From contig DASTRY010000058.1 in the NCBI GenBank assembly GCA_035760965.1, positions 1-24,855 on the forward strand: DNA of 24,855 nt, given 5' to 3'. Position 1 is the first letter of the stretch; each line of letters starts with the position of its first letter. The translations under genes were made by a program, and so were the position numbers. Source of the DNA: JADGHX01 sp035760965 (GTDB taxonomy: Bacteria > Pseudomonadota > Gammaproteobacteria > Steroidobacterales > Steroidobacteraceae). The notes beneath the pieces were generated by a model. That model saw only the letters and a list, made by a program, of their open reading frames with translations. It had not been told where the DNA came from and searched no databases. This document shows positions 16,164 to 24,015 of the stretch, one piece after another.

Positions 16164-18563
16164 CTACTCGAAGAGCTGTACCGACTGCAGAGTCCAGATG
16201 GGGTCGACGCTGCGTCTCGTGAAACGCAGGCAGAGGTCGTGGACATCGGACCCGCCGCCTTGCGCCTCGCGTGACAGTGGAACGCGCGGCAGCGCCGTCA
16301 CCGCCGCGTTCGACGCCGCGGGCGCCAACGGCAGCACCGCGATGCGCGGCCCGTCGCACGAATCCTGCCTCACCTCCAGCTCGCCCTCCGGTGTCTGCGG
16401 GGGTAGGAGTGGAATCTGCTTCACGGCGTCACCAACCTGGAAATTGAACGGCACCTGACCGACGTCCGCCGCGATCCCGGTGACCCGCGCGAGGTCCGCC
16501 TTTTCCCAGATCCAGCACGGGTCGAGGATGTCGACGGTGAACATCGCCCGCGTGCCGTTGATCGGTGCATCGTCTTCGAGCCGCAGCACGAGCTTGTTCG
16601 CACAGCTCTTCAGCTCCGTATCCATACGGCGCAGCGCGGACATGCGATCGAACTTGCGCGACCGCGGCTCCGATACACGTTTGCCGTCGAGGAAGGTCGC
16701 CGCCGTCACCGTCGTGGGTCGCTTGAAAGTGATAGGCGAGGTGTACAGCTTCGACTTCCGCGTCGGCATGCTGCCGTCGAGCGTGTAGCGGATCTCGCCG
16801 ATGTTGATCTGATTCGAAAGCTCCGCGCGCTCGGCCACGGCGAACTTCACCGCGAACACGCTATCGGCGTAGTGAATGCCCAGCTTTTGGTAGCGCGCGA
16901 ACTGCGCGGGCAAGCGCGTCACGAAGCTCGGCCAGCGATCGGCCGCGTTCGCGGGCGCGGTCCATACCACCTCGGCAAATGCGGCCATGCGCGGAAAGGC
17001 GGCGTGCTCGACGCGCTCCGTCGTGCGCATGTGTTCGGTCCACGCGTTGATCTGTGCCCCGAGAACGTGGCGCGCAGCGTCACCCTGAATCTCGGCGGGC
17101 AACGGATTGAACGCGTACATATCGCGCAGCGTGACGTATGTCGGCCGGCCCGATGGCTCGTCGGGCAAGTCGCTCTGGAGATAGTCGAGATAGAGCGTCG
17201 GCGCCGGCGCCATCACCACGTCGTGCCCTTGCTTCGACGCTTCGATCGCGCCGGCCGTCCCGCGCCACGACATGACGGTGGCTGTCGGCGGCAGGCTGCC
17301 TTCGAGGATCTCGTCCCAGCCGATGAGCTTGCGGCCGTGCGCGCTCAAGAAGCTCTCGATGCGATGCGTGAAATAGGCTTGCAACGCCGCCTCGTTGGCC
17401 ACGCCGAGCGCACGCATTCGTTCCTGAACCGCCGGCGAGGCGCGCCAGCGGTCCTTCACCGCTTCATCGCCGCCGACGTGGATGTACTGACCGGGGAACA
17501 ACGCCATCACTTCCGTGAGCACGTCCTCGAGAAAGGCGAACGTCGCGTCGTCGGGGTTGTAAAGGTATGTGTGTACGCCCCAATCCGACGACACGGGCGG
17601 CGCAGCCGCATCGGTCCCCAGCTCGGGATACGCCGCGAGCGCCGCCTGCGCGTGCCCGGGCATTTCGATTTCCGGTACGACGGTGATGAATCGGTCCGCG
17701 GCGTACGCCACGATCTCGCGCACTTGGTCCTGCGTGTAGTAGCCGCCGTAGAGGCGCGGTTTGCCGGTGGCCGGATCGATATCCGCCGCGGCACCGGCGC
17801 CTGCCGGCACGCGCCAGGCCCCAACCTCAGTGAGGCGCGGATACTTCTTGATCTGCAGGCGCCACGCCTGATCGTCCGTGAGATGCCAGTGGAAGGTGTT
17901 CAGCTTGTGAAGCGCCATCCAGTCGAGCATGTCCTTGATGAAGGCGGGCGGCTGGTAGTGGCGCGCGCTGTCGAGCATGAATCCGCGCCAGGCGAAGCGC
18001 GGCGCGTCTGCAATGCGTACCGCATCGATCGTCGCCTGCGCCGACTTGCCCGCCTCGGGCGCGCCGGTCACGAGCGACCAGAACGTGATGGCGCCGTAGA
18101 AGAGGCCGCGCGCCTCGCGTGCCCGGATCAGCACGCCGAGCGGCGAGACATCCATCGTGTAGGCCTCGGCGGACTCGGTGTCGATGGACGGATCGATCTG
18201 CAGCTCGATGCGCCCCGCTCGCGGTGCGCCGGCCACTGCGGCTTGCACCGGCAGATGAATGCCGCGCGTGCGCGCAATGAGATCGGCGAGATAGCGCCCG
18301 ATGCGCTCCGACTCACCGCCCGCGGCCACGATCGGCGTCCGCTCCGTGACGGTGAACGTACCCTGGCCGGCGGTGACGCGGCTCGGCGCAGGAATGACCT
18401 GCACGTTCACCTCGGTCGACCGTGCGGGAGCGGCGAATGAACCCACTTCGCGATTGCTGGCATCGCCAGCCGCCAAGCGAGGCGCGGCGGCGAGATCCGT
18501 CGCCGCGCAACCCAGACACAGCAGCACCGCGAGACACCCGGCGCCAGTGAGCATTCGGCTCAA
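16164..18563 (-). CDS. exported beta-N-acetylhexosaminidase (GH20)
   Basis: Glycoside hydrolase family 20 enzyme that removes terminal GlcNAc or GalNAc from oligosaccharides by substrate-assisted catalysis. 799 residues. The N-terminus has a hydrophobic signal segment ('LAVLLCLGC'). C19 could be a lipoprotein cysteine, but the lipobox is imperfect, so the periplasmic or lipid-anchored form is unsettled. The GH20b domain is at about 53-185 and the catalytic barrel at about 188-540, with 'HWHLTDDQAWR' at 225-235, the acid/base pair D366-E367 in 'HVGGDEAV', W433 and W508. A chitobiase C-terminal-like domain (about 588-640, 'IRYTLDGSMPT') and a further region of about 160 residues with five cysteines follow. 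TTG at 18563 is chosen because GGAGG lies six bases before it; ATG 18554 would be too far away. Confidence 0.93.
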   Translation of the reverse strand: MSRMLTGAGCLAVLLCLGCAATDLAAAPRLAAGDASNREVGSFAAPARSTEVNVQVIPAPSRVTAGQGTFTVTERTPIVAAGGESERIGRYLADLIARTRGIHLPVQAAVAGAPRAGRIELQIDPSIDTESAEAYTMDVSPLGVLIRAREARGLFYGAITFWSLVTGAPEAGKSAQATIDAVRIADAPRFAWRGFMLDSARHYQPPAFIKDMLDWMALHKLNTFHWHLTDDQAWRLQIKKYPRLTEVGAWRVPAGAGAAADIDPATGKPRLYGGYYTQDQVREIVAYAADRFITVVPEIEMPGHAQAALAAYPELGTDAAAPPVSSDWGVHTYLYNPDDATFAFLEDVLTEVMALFPGQYIHVGGDEAVKDRWRASPAVQERMRALGVANEAALQAYFTHRIESFLSAHGRKLIGWDEILEGSLPPTATVMSWRGTAGAIEASKQGHDVVMAPAPTLYLDYLQSDLPDEPSGRPTYVTLRDMYAFNPLPAEIQGDAARHVLGAQINAWTEHMRTTERVEHAAFPRMAAFAEVVWTAPANAADRWPSFVTRLPAQFARYQKLGIHYADSVFAVKFAVAERAELSNQINIGEIRYTLDGSMPTRKSKLYTSPITFKRPTTVTAATFLDGKRVSEPRSRKFDRMSALRRMDTELKSCANKLVLRLEDDAPINGTRAMFTVDILDPCWIWEKADLARVTGIAADVGQVPFNFQVGDAVKQIPLLPPQTPEGELEVRQDSCDGPRIAVLPLAPAASNAAVTALPRVPLSREAQGGGSDVHDLCLRFTRRSVDPIWTLQSVQLFE

Positions 18564-18574
18564 GAGAGGCCTCC
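18561..18574 (-). promoter_or_regulatory. ribosome binding site deciding a TTG start for the hexosaminidase
   Basis: On the minus strand GGAGG (18574-18570) is followed by six bases and TTG (18563-18561). The first ATG is three codons further in and would be 15 bases from this Shine-Dalgarno. Confidence 0.65.
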
Positions 18575-18583
18575 ACGACTATT

Positions 18584-18632
18584 CACGAGCCGCGCGATGC
18601 GTGCACCATAGCCCAACTCCGTCCACGAGCCG
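18584..18632. repeat. short direct repeat in the divergent hexosaminidase / sulfotransferase gap
   Basis: CACGAGCCG occurs at 18584-18592 and 18624-18632, 40 bp apart, in the 95-bp gap between two divergent genes. No convincing promoter boxes are visible for either gene, and the repeat may be chance in GC-rich DNA. Confidence 0.2.
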
Positions 18633-18658
18633 ACACTTCGAAGCGCCGCGGCAGCCGC

Positions 18659-20374
18659 ATGAACCGTCCCGTCCACCCACTCGTCCTGCGCGGCCGTGAA
18701 GCCATGAGTCGCGGCGACGTAGCTGCCGCATCCGCTGCCGCAGAGGAACGCTTGCGCGCCGAGCCGCGCGATACGGACGCGCTCGAGCTGCGCTATCTCG
18801 CCCAGCAGCAGCGTGGGGAAATCGGCAAGGCGGTGGAAACCCTGCAGGCCGTCATCGCGATCGACGGGAGCGCCGATTGGGCGTTCAACGATCTCACCCA
18901 GCTGCTCTTCGCGCACGGGCGTCGGGAGGATGCGGGGAAAGCCGCGCGGGCCGCGCTGCGCGCGAACCCAGCGAACGGCCAAGCGCATTTCCACTTCGGC
19001 ACGATCCTGTCGGAGCTGAACGATCTGCCCGCGGGGGAATGGCACTTCCGGCGCGCCCTCGAGCTGGCCGGCGAGCAGGGCCCGATCCTCACGAATCTCG
19101 CGCTGAATTTGATGCAGCAAGGGCGCGTCGAGGAGGCCGACAGATACTTCGCCCAATCCGACGCCGTCGAGCCGCGCAACCTGCAAACGCTCGCGTACTG
19201 GTCGGCGCTCTGCGAAGCGCGCGGCGATCTCGCGCGTGCCGGAACCTTGCTCGATCGTGCCGCCGCGGCCTCTTCGCCGGCGGAAGTGACCTTGTTGCGA
19301 GCCAAGTACCTCGCGCGCACGAAGCGTCCCGCGGAAGCACTCGCGTTGCTCGACGCTGCGGGCCCGTTGAATGGCGACGGCCAGCTCGAACGTGGCCGGC
19401 TTCTCGATCGTCTCGGGCGCTACGACGAGGCGTGGGCCGACTTCGTGGCGGCAAAACGCAAGCTCGCCGCCGCGGGCGGCGGCCTCCAATATCGCGCGGA
19501 CGCCGTGGAAGCGTTCTTCGCGCGACTGAAGACGTTCTTCACGCGAGAGCGTGTGGCCCAGCTGCCGCGTGCGAGCGTGCGCACGGACGTGCCGCAGCCG
19601 ATCTTCGTGATCGGCTTTCCGCGCTCCGGAACGACGCTGGTCGAGCAGATTCTTTCGAGCCATCCCGCGGTACGCGCCGGCGGCGAGCTGCCGTTCATCG
19701 CGGACCTGCGACGCATCGCGCTGAACTTGCTGCCCGAGAACGACGAGCCGTTCCCGGAGAACCTCGCGCAGTGCGTGACGGCCGACAAGCGCTTCGTCGC
19801 CACGATGTTCCGCGACTACTACTTCGCGCGCGCCGAGCAGTACGGGCTGCTGGCAGGCGGACACGCCTTCTTCACCGACAAGATGCCGTTCAACGAGATC
19901 TGGCTGCCGGTGCTGCGCATGGCCTTCCCGGAAGCGAAGATCGTGCACGTGATGCGCCATCCGCTCGATGTGTGCGTGTCGATGATGTCGAACCACTTCA
20001 CGCATGGCTTCCACTGCGGCTATCGCATCGAGGATATCGTTCACCATCTCGCCGCCGTGTGGGACCTGGTGGAGCACTACCGCACGCAGCTGGGCTTCGC
20101 GAACTTCACCTTGCGCTACGAATCGCTCGTGGCAAGCCAGGAGCCCGAGACGCGCCGCCTGCTCGACCACCTCGGCCTGCCCTTCGACCCGGCATGCCTG
20201 CGCTTTCACGAGAATCGCCGCTATGCGCCGACTCCGAGCTATGCGCAGGTCACCGAGCGGCTGAACGACCGGTCGCTCGGCCGGTACCGCCACTATCAGG
20301 CGGCGCTGCGGCCGCATGAGCCGCAGCTCGCCCGGATGATCGGCGCGGCAGGCTACGAGCCGCTCAGAACTTGA
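18659..20374 (+). CDS. TPR-repeat sulfotransferase
   Basis: 571 residues. The N-terminal 280 or so residues are helical tetratricopeptide-like repeats (for example 'AHFHFGTILSELNDLPAGEWHFRRAL' split at 109-134, 'LALNLMQQGRVEEADRYF' at 147-164, 'GRLLDRLGRYDEAWADF' at 246-262). The C-terminal domain is a PAPS-dependent sulfotransferase: the 5'-phosphosulfate loop 'GFPRSGTTLVEQ' at 319-330 and the 3'-phosphate-binding 'VMRHPLDVCVSMM' at 431-443. No signal peptide or membrane segment is visible, so it is probably cytoplasmic. The substrate is unknown. Its 3' end overlaps the convergent receptor gene by 11 bp. No Shine-Dalgarno precedes ATG 18659; M16 (18704) is an alternative start. A role in modifying a surface or imported glycan is only inference from the neighbours. 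Confidence 0.9.
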   Translation: MNRPVHPLVLRGREAMSRGDVAAASAAAEERLRAEPRDTDALELRYLAQQQRGEIGKAVETLQAVIAIDGSADWAFNDLTQLLFAHGRREDAGKAARAALRANPANGQAHFHFGTILSELNDLPAGEWHFRRALELAGEQGPILTNLALNLMQQGRVEEADRYFAQSDAVEPRNLQTLAYWSALCEARGDLARAGTLLDRAAAASSPAEVTLLRAKYLARTKRPAEALALLDAAGPLNGDGQLERGRLLDRLGRYDEAWADFVAAKRKLAAAGGGLQYRADAVEAFFARLKTFFTRERVAQLPRASVRTDVPQPIFVIGFPRSGTTLVEQILSSHPAVRAGGELPFIADLRRIALNLLPENDEPFPENLAQCVTADKRFVATMFRDYYFARAEQYGLLAGGHAFFTDKMPFNEIWLPVLRMAFPEAKIVHVMRHPLDVCVSMMSNHFTHGFHCGYRIEDIVHHLAAVWDLVEHYRTQLGFANFTLRYESLVASQEPETRRLLDHLGLPFDPACLRFHENRRYAPTPSYAQVTERLNDRSLGRYRHYQAALRPHEPQLARMIGAAGYEPLRT

Positions 20375-23015
20375 ACCGCCCGCCGATGAAGTAGATCCGG
20401 CCGTTGTCGTAGATGGCACGCGGCCTGATCTCATCGCCTGCGAACTGTTGCAGCTTCTCGTTCGTGAGGTTCTGCGCCTCGACGGTCACCGCGAAGTTGT
20501 CCGTCGCGTTCACCTGCACGGACGCGTCGAGCTGCTCGAGCGCCTTCTCGTTGAGCGGCGTCAGGCGATCGAACGACACGAAGAACTCGGAGCGATACGT
20601 GTACGAGAGCCGCGCGCTGAACCGCGTGTTTTCGAAGAACCCGGTCAGGTTCACCTGATTCTTCGAGCTCTGCGGCAACGGGTCGCCGTTGTCGGCCTTG
20701 GCATCGGCGTACGTGTAGTTCGCCTGCACGCCGAAGCCGCCGAAGAGCGGCTGCGTGAGCGCGAATTCGGCGCCCTTGATCGAGCCGCCGCCGCCGTTCG
20801 AGCGCAGATTGATCGTGAACGGACAGGTGAAGAGCAGCGTGCCCGAAGGCGTGCACGCGACATTGGGCGCCGTCGACCCGGAGATCTGATAGTTCTGGGT
20901 GACGGGCCGGTCCGTGATGAACGACTTGATGTCCTTGTAGTACAGCGCGACGGCGAGCGCCGTATTCGAGTTCGGATACCACTCGAGCGACAGATCGGCC
21001 TGGCTCGCGCGGTAAGGATCGAGGTCCGGATTGCCGCCGGTGCCGGAGAGCGCGCCGATGTTCAGGTTCACGCGCGGCGCGATGTCCGTGTAGTCCGGTC
21101 GCGCCATCACCTTCGCGGCGGCGAAGCGCAGGAGCAGGTCCTCCTGCAAGTCGTAAACGAAGTTGAAGCTCGGCAGCACATCGTTGTACGTCCGCTTGGC
21201 GTCGATCGGATCGTAGTTGCCGAACGGGTTCTGCACGGAGCCGTTGGGGTTGATGAGCGCGCCGATGGATTCCTGTTCCGTGCGCACGAAGCGCACACCG
21301 ACGTTGCCGCGCCAGCGATCGCCCTTGAGATTGCCCATGACGTAGCCGGCGGTCGCCTTCTCCGTGACGGAGAAATTCTGCTGCGGGTACGGCACGCGAC
21401 CGGGGCTCGAGGCGAGGCGCTCGAACAGCAGGGCGTCGGTCTTGCTGGTGTCGATCTGCCAGTACTGATCGAGCGTGCCGGGGCTCGAGATCGCATTGAG
21501 GTAGTTGCCCGGCGTGAGCGGGCCCGCGAACACCGAGCCGGAAGTGCCGTTGATCGGCACGTGGAAGCCGCCGTACGTCGTCGCGTTGAAGATGAGCTCG
21601 CGCTTGTGATCCGTGTATTTCGCGCCGAACTTGATCGACGTGAGCGGCCCGATCTCGAGCTTGCGCTCGGCGTCCGCGTACGCGTACTTCTCGTCGTCGT
21701 TGTTCAGGATCTGGTGCAGGGAGCTGAAGATCAGCGACGCCTGCGACGGCGCGGTCGGATCGACATTCAAAAAGTGCACGGACGGCGAGCGGCCGCGCAG
21801 GTCGTAGTCGAACGCGGCTGGCGCACCGAATTCGGCGAACGGCTGCGCATCGGTGTTGCCTTCCGCGTCCGTGTAGCCGATGCGGAAGTGCGCGGCCCAA
21901 TCGTCCGTCAGGTGTACGTCGGTGTCGAGATCGATCGAGCGCGTCTCGGCGGACGCGAAGCGGTGGATCGCGTCGTACACCATGCCGAAATCCTGCGTCC
22001 CGTTGCCGAGCGAGGCGATGCGGCCCGCAACGGCCGTGTTGTTCACCACCGTGGCATTGCTCAGCGTGCCGCCGTTACCGATGGCGCGCGTACCCCACGC
22101 GATGAAGTTCTCGTTGAGGTTCTCGCCGTCGAACTTCGAGTACAGGCCCGAGAGGTTCATGTCGACGTTGTCGGCCGGCCGGAGCTGCAGCGTGAAGTTG
22201 CCGCCCTTGCGAATGCGCACCTGCGTGAAGAGCGCCGAGCCGATGAGCGAGGGCACTTCGAGATCTGCCGCGCCCGGATCGGCGTCGAAGTAGCCGAGCA
22301 CCTCCACGCCGTCGCGGCGTAAATGGCGCTTCTGATAGATGCCGGCGACGAGCACGCCGAGCGTCTCGTTGTCGTTCTTCCAGCTATAGAGCGCCGAGGC
22401 GTTCGGATCCGTCTTGTCGGCGAGGTCCGAGCGCGCCGCCTGCACCGAGCCGAACACCGAGTTCGCCTTCAGGTCCAGCGGCTTGCGCGAGATGACGTCG
22501 ATCAAGCCGCCGATGCCCCCTTCTTCGAGATCCGCCTGCGGGCTCTTGTAGACGTTGACCTTGCCAATGAGGTCCGACGGCAGCATCAGATAGTTGAAGC
22601 TGCGCGTCGCGGAGAGCTGATCGAGGATGAACCAGTCGGCGGTCGCGAGCCCGTGCCCGTTGAACAGCGTGCGCGTGAGATTCGAGGCGGTGCCGCGCAG
22701 ATTCACGCGCTCGCCCTCGCCGAACTCGCGATTGATCGCGATGCCCGGCACGCGCTGCAGCGACTCGGCCAGGTTCTTGTCGGGAAACTTGCCGACGTCC
22801 TCGGCCGTGATCGAGTCGACCACCGCCGTGGCGTTGCGCTTGGTTTCGATGGACTCGCGCAGACTCGCGCGAATGCCGGTCACGACGACTTCTTCGATGC
22901 CATCGCCGCTGGACGTGCTCGGCGCTTCCGCCCGCTGTGCCTCGGCGTCGCCGTGGCGGCCGAACAGCGCCATCGCGACTGCGGTTCCGATCAACGTCGA
23001 CCTTCTGATGCCCAT
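20364..23015 (-). CDS. TonB-dependent outer membrane receptor (second), probable GlcNAc / chitooligosaccharide uptake
   Basis: Outer-membrane active transporter, 883 residues from ATG 23015. The signal peptide ('STLIGTAVAMALF') ends at about 'AEA|QR' (26/27). The TonB box 'EEVVVTGIRA' is at 41-50. The plug domain contains 'ITAEDVGKFPDKNLAESLQRVPGI' split across 69-92, 'GERVNLRGTASNLTRTLFNG' and 'EEGGIGGLIDVISRKPLDL'. The barrel ends in 'IYFIGGRFKF', with the C-terminal phenylalanine needed for outer-membrane assembly. This subfamily is common in carbohydrate-utilisation loci of Xanthomonas and Caulobacter. A frame upstream to 23105 is open, but the signal peptide begins at 23015 and the predicted promoter lies within the extension. 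The substrate is inferred from the divergent GntR-nagB pair and the nearby PTS and GH20 genes. Confidence 0.92.
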   Translation of the reverse strand: MGIRRSTLIGTAVAMALFGRHGDAEAQRAEAPSTSSGDGIEEVVVTGIRASLRESIETKRNATAVVDSITAEDVGKFPDKNLAESLQRVPGIAINREFGEGERVNLRGTASNLTRTLFNGHGLATADWFILDQLSATRSFNYLMLPSDLIGKVNVYKSPQADLEEGGIGGLIDVISRKPLDLKANSVFGSVQAARSDLADKTDPNASALYSWKNDNETLGVLVAGIYQKRHLRRDGVEVLGYFDADPGAADLEVPSLIGSALFTQVRIRKGGNFTLQLRPADNVDMNLSGLYSKFDGENLNENFIAWGTRAIGNGGTLSNATVVNNTAVAGRIASLGNGTQDFGMVYDAIHRFASAETRSIDLDTDVHLTDDWAAHFRIGYTDAEGNTDAQPFAEFGAPAAFDYDLRGRSPSVHFLNVDPTAPSQASLIFSSLHQILNNDDEKYAYADAERKLEIGPLTSIKFGAKYTDHKRELIFNATTYGGFHVPINGTSGSVFAGPLTPGNYLNAISSPGTLDQYWQIDTSKTDALLFERLASSPGRVPYPQQNFSVTEKATAGYVMGNLKGDRWRGNVGVRFVRTEQESIGALINPNGSVQNPFGNYDPIDAKRTYNDVLPSFNFVYDLQEDLLLRFAAAKVMARPDYTDIAPRVNLNIGALSGTGGNPDLDPYRASQADLSLEWYPNSNTALAVALYYKDIKSFITDRPVTQNYQISGSTAPNVACTPSGTLLFTCPFTINLRSNGGGGSIKGAEFALTQPLFGGFGVQANYTYADAKADNGDPLPQSSKNQVNLTGFFENTRFSARLSYTYRSEFFVSFDRLTPLNEKALEQLDASVQVNATDNFAVTVEAQNLTNEKLQQFAGDEIRPRAIYDNGRIYFIGGRFKF

Positions 23016-23092
23016 AAGAGATCCCGTCCCCTGAGTGCTGCCGGATTTGTTCGAACGGTGGCGGCGGGCTTGCGCCAAACCACTTGCGATCC

Positions 23093-23122
23093 AATATAGA
23101 ACCAATTACCGCAAAACGCTAA
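23093..23122 (-). promoter_or_regulatory. predicted sigma-70 promoter of the second receptor gene
   Basis: On the minus strand TTAGCG (23122-23117) and TATATT (23098-23093) are 18 bp apart. The -10 matches five of six consensus bases and the -35 only three of six. The expected leader is about 70 nt long. The -10 overlaps an ATTGG box and the -35 lies in the centre of a perfect inverted repeat. Confidence 0.4.
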
Positions 23123-23132
23123 TCCTTTTGCG
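23110..23132. promoter_or_regulatory. perfect inverted repeat CGCAAAA-N9-TTTTGCG (candidate operator)
   Basis: CGCAAAA (23110-23116) and TTTTGCG (23126-23132) are perfect inverted copies with a 9-bp centre, so the half-sites are 16 bp apart centre to centre. This geometry suits a dimeric DNA-binding protein. The repeat straddles the predicted -35 box of the receptor promoter and differs from the ATTGG boxes, so it could bind a second regulator. Confidence 0.4.
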
Positions 23133-23200
23133 TACCACTTTCGCAACAGACTATGTTTTCTTCAGAAACAGCAAGTTATAGGCGAACGACTGAAGCGGTC

Positions 23201-23229
23201 GGGACAATTGGTATTCTAGTGGTTATATT
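23201..23229 (+). promoter_or_regulatory. predicted sigma-70 promoter of the gntR-nagB genes
   Basis: GGGACA (23201-23206, four of six -35 bases) and TATATT (23224-23229, five of six -10 bases) are 17 bp apart. Transcription would begin near 23236, giving a leader of about 30 nt that contains GGGGA at 23254-23258, nine bases before the GTG start. An ATTGG-N6-AGTGG pair fills the spacer. Confidence 0.5.
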
Positions 23230-23267
23230 AGGTTCGCACGGATAGGACGACCTGGGGATACGCCGAC

Positions 23268-24011
23268 GTGACCCGAATCTCTCAGATGCTGCAGCCGCTC
23301 GACGCGAAGAGCAGCTTGCCGCTGTACCAGCAGCTGCAGCGCTCGCTACGCGACGCCATCGAACGCCGCGTGCTCGGCCCCGACGATGCGCTGCCGGCCG
23401 AGCGCGATCTCGCGACGGAGCTCGATGTTTCGCGCATCACGGTGCGCAAGGCGATCGATGGGCTCGTCGGCGAAGGCCTGCTCGTGCGGCGTCAGGGGTC
23501 CGGCACGTTCGTATGCGCGCGCGTCGAGAAGAACTTCTCGAAGCTGACCTCGTTCTCCGAGGACATGCGCGCGCGCGGACGCACGCCGCACAGCACGTGG
23601 CTCAAGCGTGCCGCGGGCACGGTCACGCCCGAAGAATCGCTCACGTTGCGCTTGAGTCCCGGCACACCGGTGTATCGCTTCGAGCGTCTGCGCTTCGCAG
23701 ACGATCAGCCGATGGCGCTCGAATACTCGACGATTCTTGCGTCGTGCTTGCCCTCGCTCGAGTCCGTCGAATCGTCGCTGTACGAAGCGCTGGAGCGGCA
23801 CGGCAATCGTCCAGTGCGCGCGCTGCAGCGCCTGCGCGCAGTGCTGCTCACCGCGCAACAAGCCGAGCTGCTCGGTGCGAAGGAGCGCGACGCCGGGCTC
23901 CTCGTCGCCCGCCTCGGCTTTCACAAGGACGGTCGCGCCGTCGAGTTCGCCCAGTCCTACTACCGCGCGGATATCTATGACTTCGTCGCTGAGCTCAACG
24001 CGTCGACGTGA
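23268..24011 (+). CDS. GntR/HutC-family transcriptional regulator of the sugar locus
   Basis: 247-residue regulator with an N-terminal winged helix-turn-helix at about residues 12-80 ('PLYQQLQRSLRDAIERRVL' and 'LPAERDLATELDVSRITVRKAIDGL', then 'RRQGSGTFV'). The C-terminal UTRA effector-binding domain is at about 95-240, with 'YRFERLRFADDQPMALEYSTI' split at 141-161. Members of this subfamily that control GlcNAc genes (NagR/DasR/YvoA type) respond to phosphorylated amino sugars. Its place directly before nagB-II and divergent from the receptor suggests the same role here. The GTG start is supported by GGGGA nine bases upstream. It probably regulates its own promoter, which carries candidate operators, but the exact effector is not readable. 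Confidence 0.9.
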   Translation: MTRISQMLQPLDAKSSLPLYQQLQRSLRDAIERRVLGPDDALPAERDLATELDVSRITVRKAIDGLVGEGLLVRRQGSGTFVCARVEKNFSKLTSFSEDMRARGRTPHSTWLKRAAGTVTPEESLTLRLSPGTPVYRFERLRFADDQPMALEYSTILASCLPSLESVESSLYEALERHGNRPVRALQRLRAVLLTAQQAELLGAKERDAGLLVARLGFHKDGRAVEFAQSYYRADIYDFVAELNAST

Positions 24012-24015
24012 GCCC

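Larger units (their letters stand above)
23080..23222. promoter_or_regulatory. array of ATTGG/AGTGG boxes with 11-bp phasing (candidate operators)
   Basis: Read on the minus strand, A(T/G)TGG boxes lie at plus coordinates 23080-23084, 23091-23095, 23102-23106 and 23135-23139; the starts are 11, 11 and 33 bp apart. Read on the plus strand, ATTGG is at 23207-23211 and AGTGG at 23218-23222, again 11 bp apart. The 17-mers AATTGGTTCTATATTGG (minus, 23107-23091) and AATTGGTATTCTAGTGG (plus, 23206-23222) agree at 13 of 17 positions. One overlaps the predicted -10 of the receptor and the other sits between -35 and -10 of the regulator gene, as expected for repressor sites. Binding by the GntR-type protein is an inference. 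Confidence 0.5.

Noticed and set aside
16164..18563. Firm lipoprotein call for the hexosaminidase
   Set aside because: C19 follows 'CLG', which lacks the usual Leu at -3, so ordinary signal-peptide export is equally possible.
20448..22322. 624-codon plus-strand frame inside the second receptor gene
   Set aside because: Antisense shadow with Arg/Val/Glu-rich translation; the receptor on the other strand has signal peptide, plug and barrel end.
23206..23222. Classical NagR/DasR (dre-type) palindromic site
   Set aside because: The left half resembles ATTGGTAT, but the right half does not form the inverted ACCA-type partner; the pattern fits a direct repeat better.
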